From an uncultured Oscillospiraceae bacterium (GTDB lineage: Bacteria > Bacillota_A > Clostridia > Oscillospirales > Oscillospiraceae), in the NCBI GenBank assembly GCA_947631675.1, contig CANRMG010000014.1, positions 1 through 20,294 on the forward strand: 20,294 nucleotides of DNA, read 5' to 3'. Shown here piece after piece: positions 13,759 to 20,206 of the stretch (within the stretch, counting starts at the first letter, position 1; each line of letters begins with the position of its first letter). Both the position numbers and the translations under genes were made by a program. The notes under the pieces are model-generated. The model had not been told where the DNA came from. It worked only from the letters and a program-made list of their open reading frames with translations, and did not search any database.

Positions 13759-15039
13759 TCACCAATCTGGCGTGTACCAATAATTATAGATCGTGTAATT
13801 CTGGATGTGAAACAGGTCCAGGTCCCCGTGCCGCTCCGGGCGGGTGTCCTCCAGCTCCACGTCGTATATCCAATCCGCCCCTGACTCGTCGGGGATGACC
13901 ACAAAGCTGTGAGGACCGTTGAACTGATTGACCGTGGCGGCCACGATCTGGGCGTTCTCCCCCAGGCACCGGGCCAGCAGGCCAAAGGTGGCCGCGTAGC
14001 CGTAGCAGGTGCCCCCGCCGAAGCGGAAAAAGCGTGTCGCCCGCTGGAACTCCCAGCCGGTGGAGCCCTCCTCCTCCGGCGCCTGGTCCCGGGGCGTGAC
14101 CATGTACTCAAAGTTGTTCTTCACATAGAGGTATACCGCCTCCAGGGCTTCCACGCCCTCCAGCTCATCGGCGCCGCTGGCCGCGAGGGCCTCAAGCAGT
14201 TTTTCATCCAGCGCCGGATTTCCCGTGGTGTACCGCCCATCCTCATCGAAGGACCACACGCCATATGTCCCGCTGCGGATGAGCTCACCGTTCTCATCGG
14301 CGGCATACAGCCACCCATGGAGCCGATAGACGCCCTCCTCTCGCTGGGGGATCTCCCCCTCCGTCGCCGCGTCGGCCATATAGGCCCACGCCTCATCTGC
14401 CACGTCCACATCGCCGGGAAGCCCCTCTCCCAGGATGAGACGTCCCTCCTCCGGCACCCTGCCGGACAGCTTCACCAGCGCCACCGCCGCTTCCCGCCGG
14501 GTCAGGGTCTCCCCCGCCCCGGACAGCAGCCGCCGCTCCTCCACGGCCTGGGCCAGGTCCTCGGCCCGGTCCTGCACCGGTCCGTGCAGAGCCATGCTCA
14601 GCCGGTCCAGCACCTGGGTCATGATCCTCCGGCTCACAGGCTCCGTCCCCTTCGGCCTCCGGCCGATGTCGGGGACGAGAAGGCCCGCCGCCGTCAGCCG
14701 CCTGACCGGGTCGTCACCGGCCGGCAGACCGTCCAGCAGCACCTCCAGGGCCGCGGCCAGCTCCTCCGTCGTCAGCTCGTCGTCCGGCCGGAACAGACCA
14801 TCTCCCGTCAGGTGCAGCAGCGCCGGGTGGCGGCTCAGATCGGCCATGGCCACCGGCGCAGGCGTCGCGGTAGGCACAGGGGTCGCGGTGGGCGCGGGGG
14901 TATCGGTAGGCTTCGCTTCCGCCCACGCCTCCAAGATCGCCTCCGGCCCCTTCTCCGTCTGGGACGAGCGTATGCCCGCCACCAGCACCGCCAGGGCCAG
15001 CGCGACCAGTACCATATAAAGTATGCTTTTCTTTTTCAT
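13759..15039 (-). CDS. Membrane-anchored transglutaminase-like protein with SLH-like repeats
   Basis: This is a predicted cell-surface protein of 426 residues. A single N-terminal membrane helix (about 5-23) is followed by a Thr/Pro-rich linker (PTDTPAPTATPVPTATPAP, 44-62). Next is a region with S-layer-homology-like segments, such as GDGLFRPDDELTTEELAAAL and LTRREAAVALVKLSG. The C-terminal part resembles the transglutaminase-like cysteine-protease fold, with C345 in GGGTCYGYAATF, H377 in GPHSFVVI and probable D393 in IYDVELED, giving a full Cys-His-Asp triad. The activity could be peptide cleavage or crosslinking, and the family alone does not decide. It is cotranscribed with the phosphopantetheinyl transferase, seven bases downstream. 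The ribosome binding site is weak (AGGA five bases before ATG). Confidence 0.8.
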   Translation of the reverse strand: MKKKSILYMVLVALALAVLVAGIRSSQTEKGPEAILEAWAEAKPTDTPAPTATPVPTATPAPVAMADLSRHPALLHLTGDGLFRPDDELTTEELAAALEVLLDGLPAGDDPVRRLTAAGLLVPDIGRRPKGTEPVSRRIMTQVLDRLSMALHGPVQDRAEDLAQAVEERRLLSGAGETLTRREAAVALVKLSGRVPEEGRLILGEGLPGDVDVADEAWAYMADAATEGEIPQREEGVYRLHGWLYAADENGELIRSGTYGVWSFDEDGRYTTGNPALDEKLLEALAASGADELEGVEALEAVYLYVKNNFEYMVTPRDQAPEEEGSTGWEFQRATRFFRFGGGTCYGYAATFGLLARCLGENAQIVAATVNQFNGPHSFVVIPDESGADWIYDVELEDTRPERHGDLDLFHIQNYTIYNYWYTPDW

Positions 15040-15059
15040 TGGTCCTATCTATTGTCTAT

Positions 15060-15088
15060 TTTATACTGTTTACCAAATAATTACAATA
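15060..15088 (-). promoter_or_regulatory. Possible promoter of the transglutaminase-like gene
   Basis: On the minus strand TATAAA (15065-15060) would be a -10 element, with a poor -35 TATTGT (15088-15083) 17 bases upstream in AT-rich DNA. The start codon lies about 20 bases downstream. The -35 match is weak. The rest of 15089-15216 is AT-rich and I see no gene or clear structure in it. Confidence 0.3.
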
Positions 15089-15216
15089 AAAACGATCGCT
15101 CAAAATCCCGCAAAATCCACCAAATTTTTCCACCCCAGGATAAACACAATGCCCGAAAAAGTCGCAGTTTCCACAAAAAACGACGTCTCGTTCCGTCGCC
15201 GACCATTTTTTATACA

Positions 15217-15243
15217 AAAATCCCGGGCCTGGCCCGGGATTTT
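15217..15243 (-). terminator. Intrinsic terminator after the NYN/OST-HTH gene
   Basis: A near-perfect palindrome with a CCCGGGC core (arms 15217-15228 and 15231-15243) lies 18 bases after the minus-strand stop at 15262. On the minus strand it is followed by a T run (TTTTTG). It closes the NYN-domain gene and shields the downstream promoter. Confidence 0.85.
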
Positions 15244-15261
15244 GCCTATTTGTTCAAAGAT

Positions 15262-16125
15262 TCACATCTCTAAGTCCCGGATATACACGATCTTGGAGCG
15301 GGGATCGGACTTATCCTGACGCTCCTCCACCTCAAAGCGGTCGATGGCCTTCACCATGCCGGAGAGCTTGGAGAAGCCATAGCTGCGGGTGTCGAAATCC
15401 GGGCGTTTTTTCTGGATCAGCTGGCCCACGGCCCCCAGGGACACATAGTCGTCGTCCCCGGCGCCGGACAGGTCCAGGATGGAATCGGCGATGAGCCAGA
15501 CGATGCTGTCCGGGATTTGGCCGCTGGGGGCCGCCGCCTTGGGCGGCTCCTGGGGCTCCGGCTCCGCCTTCTTTACGGGGTTACCAGCTTTCTTGGCCGG
15601 CTCCGCCTTCTTCACCGGCTCCACCTTCTTCCGCTTGGCGGGCTGGGCCGCCTTGGCCGCCACCTTCGCGTTCTTCTCCCGGATGACCTCGATGTATATG
15701 AACTTGTTGCAGGCGGCGATGAGGGGACTGGGGGTCTTCTGCTCGCCGATGCCGATGACGAACTGGCCCGCCTCCCGCAGCCGCCGGGCCAGGCCCGTGA
15801 AGTCGCTGTCAGAGCTGACGAGCACGAAGCCGTCCGTGTTGCCGGAGTAGAGGATGTCCATGGCGTCGATGATCATGGCCGAGTCGGTGGAATTTTTGCC
15901 CTTGGTATAGGCGAACTGCTGGATGGGCGTGACGGAGTTATCCAGAAGGGTCTGCTTCCAGCCCGCCAGGTTCCGGGTGGACCAGTCGCCATACGCCTTC
16001 TTCAGGTTGGGCGTGCCGTAGATGGCCACCTCCTCCATGATGCCCTGCAGGCAGTCACGGGGGGCGTTGTCCGCGTCGATGAGCACCGCCAGCCGCAGGT
16101 TTTTGTCGTTATCTGTCATGGGCAT
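15262..16125 (-). CDS. NYN domain (LabA/DUF88-like) protein with C-terminal OST-HTH/LOTUS domain
   Basis: This is a probable RNA-directed nuclease or RNA-binding protein. Residues about 10-150 form a NYN (PIN-like) domain with the acidic metal-binding positions in VLIDADNAP (D17, D19), STDSAMIIDAMD (D81, D87) and VSSDSDF (D106, D108). A basic linker of about 45 residues rich in Lys, Ala and Pro (VKKAEPAKKA repeats, 155-200) follows. It leads to an OST-HTH/LOTUS domain (about 205-285) marked by YGFSKLSGMVKAI and IVYIRDL. The LOTUS fold is a known RNA-binding module. The chosen ATG at 16125 has GGAGGG eight bases upstream. ATG 16131 would put it only two bases away, and 16119 is also in frame. 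It is a single-gene transcript, divergent from the foldase gene. Confidence 0.88.
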   Translation of the reverse strand: MPMTDNDKNLRLAVLIDADNAPRDCLQGIMEEVAIYGTPNLKKAYGDWSTRNLAGWKQTLLDNSVTPIQQFAYTKGKNSTDSAMIIDAMDILYSGNTDGFVLVSSDSDFTGLARRLREAGQFVIGIGEQKTPSPLIAACNKFIYIEVIREKNAKVAAKAAQPAKRKKVEPVKKAEPAKKAGNPVKKAEPEPQEPPKAAAPSGQIPDSIVWLIADSILDLSGAGDDDYVSLGAVGQLIQKKRPDFDTRSYGFSKLSGMVKAIDRFEVEERQDKSDPRSKIVYIRDLEM

Positions 16126-16149
16126 ATGCATATCCCTCCATTTTTGTAT

Positions 16150-16178
16150 AGTATACCGTATATGGCCGCTTTTTGCAA
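16150..16178 (-). promoter_or_regulatory. Promoter of the NYN/OST-HTH gene
   Basis: On the minus strand TTGCAA (16178-16173) and TATACT (16155-16150) lie 17 bases apart. Transcription would start near 16143, giving a leader of about 18 bases. The inverted repeat at 16183-16212 begins just upstream of the -35. Confidence 0.6.
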
Positions 16179-16182
16179 ATCA

Positions 16183-16212
16183 GTTTACATAATATTCCCT
16201 CTAAATGTAAAC
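16183..16212. repeat. Inverted repeat between divergent promoters, candidate operator
   Basis: GTTTACAT (16183-16190) and ATGTAAAC (16205-16212) are perfect 8-bp inverted copies, 22 bases centre to centre (about two helical turns). The right half is itself part of a shorter palindrome, AAATGT-AA-ACATTT (16203-16216). The element lies between the two outward-facing promoters of the NYN gene and the foldase gene. A regulator bound here could affect both. The regulator is not identified. Confidence 0.55.
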
Positions 16213-16237
16213 ATTTCATGGACCGGAAAGAAAAAAC

Positions 16238-16266
16238 TTGAAACAGCCCATACCTTGTAATATAAT
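16238..16266 (+). promoter_or_regulatory. Promoter of the PrsA/PpiC-type foldase gene
   Basis: TTGAAA (16238-16243), a 17-base spacer and a perfect TATAAT (16261-16266) form a strong sigma-A promoter. The leader would be about 35 bases, ending in the AAGAGGTG ribosome binding site. Confidence 0.8.
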
Positions 16267-16308
16267 ATTTGAGCTTACGCGAATACTACGCAAGAGGTGT
16301 CAACGACT

Positions 16309-17886
16309 ATGAGTGCTTCCAAAGACAAGCTGAACCGCAAACAGCAGATCGAGGCCGGTACGGACAAGCGTACCCAGGCCTTGGCCGCCGAGAAGGCCAG
16401 GCAGCGCAAGAGCGCCATCACCTATACCCTGGTGGCCGTGGTGCTGGTGATCTTTTTCGCCTTTATCTTCATCTACAACTCCTCCTGGCCCAGCCGCCAC
16501 ATGACAGCCGTCTCCATCAATGGCACCGACTACACGGTGGCCCAGGAGAATTACTACTATTCCTCCGGCTACATGAGCTTTGCCAACACCTACTCCGACT
16601 ATATGAACTACGGCCTGTTCTTCGACCCCAACGAGAGTCTGGACGACCAGGAGTATGCCGAGGGCACCACCTGGCGTGACTACTTCCGGGAGAGCGCTGT
16701 TCAGGACATGGCCCAGATCCAGATGCTCTGCGCCGAGGCCGAGGCCGCCGGCTTCACCCTCAACGAGGAGCAGCAGGCCTCCTATGACGCCCAGGTGGAG
16801 AGCTTGGCCAACGACTGGTCCGGCCTGGGCTACTCCAGCCAGCAGCAGTTCATCAACATGAACTATGGCAAGGGCGTGACCGAGCAGATGGTCCGTGACG
16901 AGCTTTACAAGACCATGCTGGCCGCCGCCTATTCCCAGAGCATCCGCGAGGGCTTCGAGTACACCAAGGCCGAGCTGAACGAGCACTACGCCGAGGAAGC
17001 CGACCAGATGGACCAGATCGAGTACGCCTACTATATCGTCCCGGCCCCCGCCGACGAGGAGGAGACCACGGATGACGCCGCGGCGGAGGATACCGCCGAC
17101 GAGGCCGAAGATGCGGCCGAGCCCGCTGAGGAGGCCGCTCCCGCCGTGGACGCCGACGCCGTTATGGACGCCGTGGACGGCACCGACGAGGAGACCTTCT
17201 CCGCCTATATCGCCGACAGCTTTGACGGCGCCGAGGCCATCGTCACCACCCTGCCCGGCAGCAGCCTGTCCGAGACCTATTCCGCGTTCCTTCTGGACGC
17301 CGACCGGACCAGCGGCGACGTGACCGTAGCCGAGGCCGAGGACGGCTCCACCTATATCGTCATGTTCCTGGACCGGGACGCCAACGACTATAAGATGCCC
17401 GGCTTCCGCCACATCCTGATCCAGGCCGAGGACACCGACGGCGACGGCACCATCAGCGATGAGGAGATCGCGGCCGCGGCCGACGAGGCCCAGAGCATCT
17501 ACGACGAGTGGCAGGCCGGCGAGGCCACCGAGGACTCCTTCGCCGCCCTGGCCAATGAACGCAGCGACGACGGCGGCTCCAACACCACCGGCGGCCTGTA
17601 CGAGGACGTGGCCAAGGGCCAGATGGTGGACCCCATCAACGAGTGGCTCTTTGAGAAGGGCCGGAAGGTCGGCGACACCGCTGTCGTGTCCTTCGACGGC
17701 CAGGACATCGGCTCCTACACCGGCACCCACGTGCTGTACTACACCGGCAAGAGCGACCTGACCTACGCCCAGTCCATCGCCGACAGCGAGATGCGCTCCG
17801 ACGCCTACAGCTCCTGGATGGAGGAGCACATGACCGGCTACGAGCCTGTCACCTCCCACCAGAGCATGGTAGGCAAGAACCACTGA
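16309..17886 (+). CDS. Membrane-anchored peptidylprolyl isomerase/foldase (PrsA/PpiC type)
   Basis: This is an extracytoplasmic folding factor for secreted proteins. The 525-residue protein begins with a charged cytoplasmic segment (1-35) and one membrane helix (about 36-57). It has no lipobox, unlike Bacillus PrsA. A SurA-N-like helical region (about 65-240) is followed by an acidic Ala/Glu/Asp linker (about 247-292). The parvulin-like rotamase domain starts near GFRHILIQAED and ends at THVLYYTGKS (about 365-490). Inside it, residues 375-386 form a perfect EF-hand-type loop (DTDGDGTISDEE), unusual for this fold. The start at 16309 has AAGAGGTG about ten bases upstream. An in-frame ATG at 16297 overlaps that site and is rejected. 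It is a single-gene transcript with its own terminator. Confidence 0.87.
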   Translation: MSASKDKLNRKQQIEAGTDKRTQALAAEKARQRKSAITYTLVAVVLVIFFAFIFIYNSSWPSRHMTAVSINGTDYTVAQENYYYSSGYMSFANTYSDYMNYGLFFDPNESLDDQEYAEGTTWRDYFRESAVQDMAQIQMLCAEAEAAGFTLNEEQQASYDAQVESLANDWSGLGYSSQQQFINMNYGKGVTEQMVRDELYKTMLAAAYSQSIREGFEYTKAELNEHYAEEADQMDQIEYAYYIVPAPADEEETTDDAAAEDTADEAEDAAEPAEEAAPAVDADAVMDAVDGTDEETFSAYIADSFDGAEAIVTTLPGSSLSETYSAFLLDADRTSGDVTVAEAEDGSTYIVMFLDRDANDYKMPGFRHILIQAEDTDGDGTISDEEIAAAADEAQSIYDEWQAGEATEDSFAALANERSDDGGSNTTGGLYEDVAKGQMVDPINEWLFEKGRKVGDTAVVSFDGQDIGSYTGTHVLYYTGKSDLTYAQSIADSEMRSDAYSSWMEEHMTGYEPVTSHQSMVGKNH

Positions 17887-17900
17887 TAATCCTGCCCTAT

Positions 17901-17931
17901 CGGGGCCCGATCCGCCGGGCCCCGGTTTTTT
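17901..17931 (+). terminator. Intrinsic terminator after the foldase gene
   Basis: A 9-bp GC-only stem (17901-17909 with 17916-17924, loop ATCCGC) is followed by a six-T run. It lies 14 bases after the stop codon and terminates the plus-strand transcript. Confidence 0.9.
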
Positions 17932-17933
17932 AC

Positions 17934-17970
17934 GCAAAAAGAGGACCTGCCTTCCGGCAGGTCCTCTCTT
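17934..17970. terminator. Intrinsic terminator after tsf
   Basis: A perfect 12-bp stem (17940-17951 with 17956-17967, loop TTCC) is preceded by AAAAA, which reads as a T run on the minus strand. It lies 14 bases beyond the tsf stop and ends the rpsB-tsf transcript. It may back up the adjacent plus-strand terminator. Confidence 0.88.
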
Positions 17971-17983
17971 ATTTCGTTTTGTC

Positions 17984-18901
17984 TCAGCCGATCATCTTGG
18001 CCACTTCGGCGGCCAAGTCGTCCTGACGCTTCTCGATGCCCTCACCCTTCTCATAGCGGATATAGCTCTTCACGGCGATGGGAGCGCCTACTTCCTTGGC
18101 AACGGCGGCCACATGAGCGGCCACGTCCTCGCCCTCGCCCTTCACATAGGCCTGCTGGAGGAGGCAGATCTCCTTGTAGTACTTCTCGATGCCGCCCATG
18201 ACGATCTTCTCGATGATGGCCTCGGGCTTCTTGGCATTCTTCGGATCCTGCATGGCCTGGGCCAGACGGACTTCCTTCTCATGGGCCACGAAGGCCTCGT
18301 CCACCACAGACTTGTCCAGGTACTGGGGACGCATGGCGCAGATCTGCATGGCCACGTCCTTGCCCAGCTCGATGATGGGATCGGCGGTGGAGGCGGTGTC
18401 CAGGGTCACCAGCACGCCCACCTTGCCGTTCATGTGCACGTAGGGCACGTTCACGCCCTCGGCCACGCGGGCAAAGCGGCGGATCTGCATGTTCTCACGC
18501 AGGGCCAGGAACACCTCGTTCTTGGCGTCGGCCACGGTGCCGCTGCCGTCCACCCACTGGCAGGCCTGCAGGGCGTCCACATCGGCGGGGTCTTCCTTGG
18601 CGATGACCTTGGCCAGGTCCTTCACAAAGCCGGTGAATTTCTCGTTGCTGGCGACGAAGTCGCTCTCGCAGTTGACCTCGACCACCACGCCCACGCCGTC
18701 GATGACGGTGGCGTAAGCCATGCCCTCGGCCGCGATGCGGCTGGCCTTCTTGCCGGCGCTGGCGAGACCCTTCTCGCGCAGGTAGTCGACAGCCTTGTCC
18801 ATGTCGCCGTCGCAGGCGACCAGAGCCTTCTTGCAGTCCATCAGGCCCGCGCCGGTGCTCTGGCGCAGGTCATTGACCATTTTCGCGGTAACAGCAGCCA
18901 T
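17984..18901 (-). CDS. tsf: Translation elongation factor Ts
   Basis: EF-Ts exchanges GDP for GTP on EF-Tu. The 305-residue protein has the N-terminal UBA-like domain (VTAKMVNDLRQSTGAGLMDCKKAL), the GKKASRIAAEG segment and the EF-Tu-contact core EVNCESDFVASNEKF (the TDFVARN motif variant). The two dimerisation subdomains and the C-terminal YIRYEKGEGIEKR follow. The ATG overlaps the rpsB stop by one base (TAATG), so translation is coupled. The length and all conserved blocks are normal. Downstream in most Firmicutes comes pyrH, but here a terminator and unrelated genes follow. Confidence 0.98.
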   Translation of the reverse strand: MAAVTAKMVNDLRQSTGAGLMDCKKALVACDGDMDKAVDYLREKGLASAGKKASRIAAEGMAYATVIDGVGVVVEVNCESDFVASNEKFTGFVKDLAKVIAKEDPADVDALQACQWVDGSGTVADAKNEVFLALRENMQIRRFARVAEGVNVPYVHMNGKVGVLVTLDTASTADPIIELGKDVAMQICAMRPQYLDKSVVDEAFVAHEKEVRLAQAMQDPKNAKKPEAIIEKIVMGGIEKYYKEICLLQQAYVKGEGEDVAAHVAAVAKEVGAPIAVKSYIRYEKGEGIEKRQDDLAAEVAKMIG

Positions 18902-19656
18902 TATTCCTCTTCCTCCTTAGCGGTCTCTTCCTCAGCGGCTTCAGCCACAGGGGCCTCGGCATTCTCGGCGTCCTGGCCCTGGCGGCCCTCCTGCACGGCA
19001 TTGGCCATGGCGTTGGAGATGAGCCGGATGGCGCGGATGGCGTCGTCGTTGCCGGGGATAACGTAGTCGATCTCGTCGGGGTCGCAGTTGGTGTCCACGA
19101 TGGCCACGATGGGGATGTGGAGCTTCCGGGCCTCGGCGATGGCGTTGTGCTCCTTGCGGGGGTCGATGACGAACAGGGCGCCGGGCAGCTTCTTCATGTC
19201 CTTCACGCCGCCCAGGTACTTCTCCAGCTTCGCCTGCTCGCCCATGAGCTTCATGACTTCCTTCTTGGGCAGCATATCGAAGGTGCCGTCCTCGGCCATG
19301 CGCTTGAGCTGGTTCAGACGGTCCACGCGGGTGCGCATGGTCTTGAAGTTGGTGAGCATGCCGCCCAGCCAGCGGGCGTTGACGTAGTACTGGCCCACCC
19401 GGCTGGCCTCCTCGGCCACCGCGTCATGGGCCTGCTTCTTGGTGCCCACGAACAGGATGGACTGGCCGCTCTCGGCAAGCCCGCGTACGAAGGCGTAAGC
19501 CTCCTCCAGCTTCTTCGCGGTCTTCTGCAGGTCGATGATATAGATGCCGTTGCGCTCCAGGTAGATGTACTCCGCCATCTTGGGGTTCCAGCGGCGGGTC
19601 TGGTGACCGAAGTGGACGCCAGCTTCCAGGAGCTGCTTCATCGTTACTACTGCCAT
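18901..19656 (-). CDS. rpsB: 30S ribosomal protein S2
   Basis: S2 is a small-subunit protein needed for S1 binding and translation initiation. The 251 residues match the family throughout. They include [22 protein letters not shown] at the N-terminus, [69 protein letters not shown] and the C-terminal [24 protein letters not shown] variable tail of about 30 residues is very acidic (ending TAKEEEE). AAGGAGG is ideally placed before the ATG. It heads the rpsB-tsf operon with its own promoter. Confidence 0.98.
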   Translation of the reverse strand: MAVVTMKQLLEAGVHFGHQTRRWNPKMAEYIYLERNGIYIIDLQKTAKKLEEAYAFVRGLAESGQSILFVGTKKQAHDAVAEEASRVGQYYVNARWLGGMLTNFKTMRTRVDRLNQLKRMAEDGTFDMLPKKEVMKLMGEQAKLEKYLGGVKDMKKLPGALFVIDPRKEHNAIAEARKLHIPIVAIVDTNCDPDEIDYVIPGNDDAIRAIRLISNAMANAVQEGRQGQDAENAEAPVAEAAEEETAKEEEE

Positions 19657-19770
19657 TACGTTTTTTCCTCCTTATTTTTTCAGTTTTTACCCTCCGGGCG
19701 CCTCGACCTTACGACCACCCATATTGACGGGACCGGGTCGCGCGTCAGCGTCCGTGCGTAATAGGCAAGC
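19657..19770 (-). promoter_or_regulatory. rpsB 5' leader (about 110 bases)
   Basis: The distance from the predicted transcription start to the rpsB ATG is about 110 bases, longer than needed for ribosome binding. The segment is GC-rich in its first two thirds (short complementary runs such as GGACG/CGTC and GACCCGGTC). It turns A-rich before AAGGAGG. S2 represses its own mRNA through leader structures in several phyla, so an autoregulatory role is possible, but I see no recognised motif. Confidence 0.35.
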
Positions 19771-19776
19771 TCAGAT

Positions 19777-19805
19777 ATTATACCAGCATCATCCGGTCAT
19801 TTCAA
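19777..19805 (-). promoter_or_regulatory. rpsB-tsf promoter
   Basis: On the minus strand TTGAAA (19805-19800), a 17-base spacer and a perfect TATAAT (19782-19777) form a strong sigma-A promoter. Its -35 lies eight bases after the ylmC-like stop codon. No terminator was seen between the two genes, so read-through from ylmC may contribute. Confidence 0.85.
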
Positions 19806-19813
19806 GCCTTTTT

Positions 19814-20095
19814 TCACCCAAACAGGGCTTTTCTGGGCCGTTTTTCCCGGCGGATGCCGTGCTCCGACTCCACCAGGATGAGGTCGTCCCCGATGCGGCT
19901 GATGCACTCCCAGGGCAGCACGTAGTCCTCCTCCCGGCCCAGGAGCCCGAAATACTTCGCCTTTCCCGGCACCACCAGGGCCGTGATGCGCCCGTCGGGC
20001 GTGGTGAACAGCGCGTCGCACACGTACCCCAGCCGCTGGCCGGAGCGGACGTTGATGACCTCCTTGTAGCGAAAATCCGAAAACCGGCTCTGCAT
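19814..20095 (-). CDS. YlmC/YmxH-type PRC-barrel sporulation protein
   Basis: This 93-residue protein consists almost entirely of one PRC-barrel domain. The YlmC/YmxH pattern is clear: FRYKEVINVRSGQRLGYVCD, then DGRITALVVPGKAKYFGLLG, then DYVLPWECISRIGDDLILVE. The family is conserved in endospore formers and is annotated as sporulation-related, but its molecular role is not established. The ATG at 20095 is preceded by AGGGGAGGG at good spacing. The open frame continues upstream to 20191, but that sequence contains the promoter and is not family-like. A sigma-E-like promoter lies immediately upstream. The C-terminus (REKRPRKALFG) is basic. Confidence 0.88.
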   Translation of the reverse strand: MQSRFSDFRYKEVINVRSGQRLGYVCDALFTTPDGRITALVVPGKAKYFGLLGREEDYVLPWECISRIGDDLILVESEHGIRREKRPRKALFG

Positions 20096-20112
20096 TGCTA
20101 TCCCTCCCCTAG

Positions 20113-20141
20113 TATGTATGCGAGCGCTGTCGAAACTATGC
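20113..20141 (-). promoter_or_regulatory. Possible sigma-E-type sporulation promoter of ylmC-like gene
   Basis: On the minus strand GCATAGT (20141-20135) and CATACATA (20120-20113) are 14 bases apart. The Bacillus sigma-E consensus is roughly KMATATT, 13-15 bases, then CATACAHT, so the match is 6/7 and 7/8. The predicted start is very close to the ribosome binding site, leaving a short leader. This fits the sporulation annotation of the gene and the presence of sigE in the window, but rests on sequence resemblance only. Confidence 0.45.
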
Positions 20142-20147
20142 GGACGA

Positions 20148-20176
20148 TTTACATTCTGCCCGGCGGGGCTTATAAT
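20148..20176 (+). promoter_or_regulatory. Sigma-A promoter of the gene at the right edge
   Basis: TTTACA (20148-20153), 17 bases, then a perfect TATAAT (20171-20176). It drives the plus-strand gene beginning at 20207 and is divergent from the ylmC promoter. Confidence 0.75.
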
Positions 20177-20206
20177 GCTGACATCTGACACGACGGAGGG
20201 ATGGAT

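Noticed and set aside
15089..15216. AT-rich intergenic stretch with CAAAATCC repeated and a small CGACG/CGTCG pairing
   Set aside because: The repeat is short and occurs only twice. The hairpin is weak, and no gene, attachment site or RNA motif is supported.
16300..17937. Long minus-strand open frame of 545 codons
   Set aside because: It is antisense to the foldase gene, runs through its terminator, and has a Val/Gly/Leu/His-rich composition with no family resemblance.
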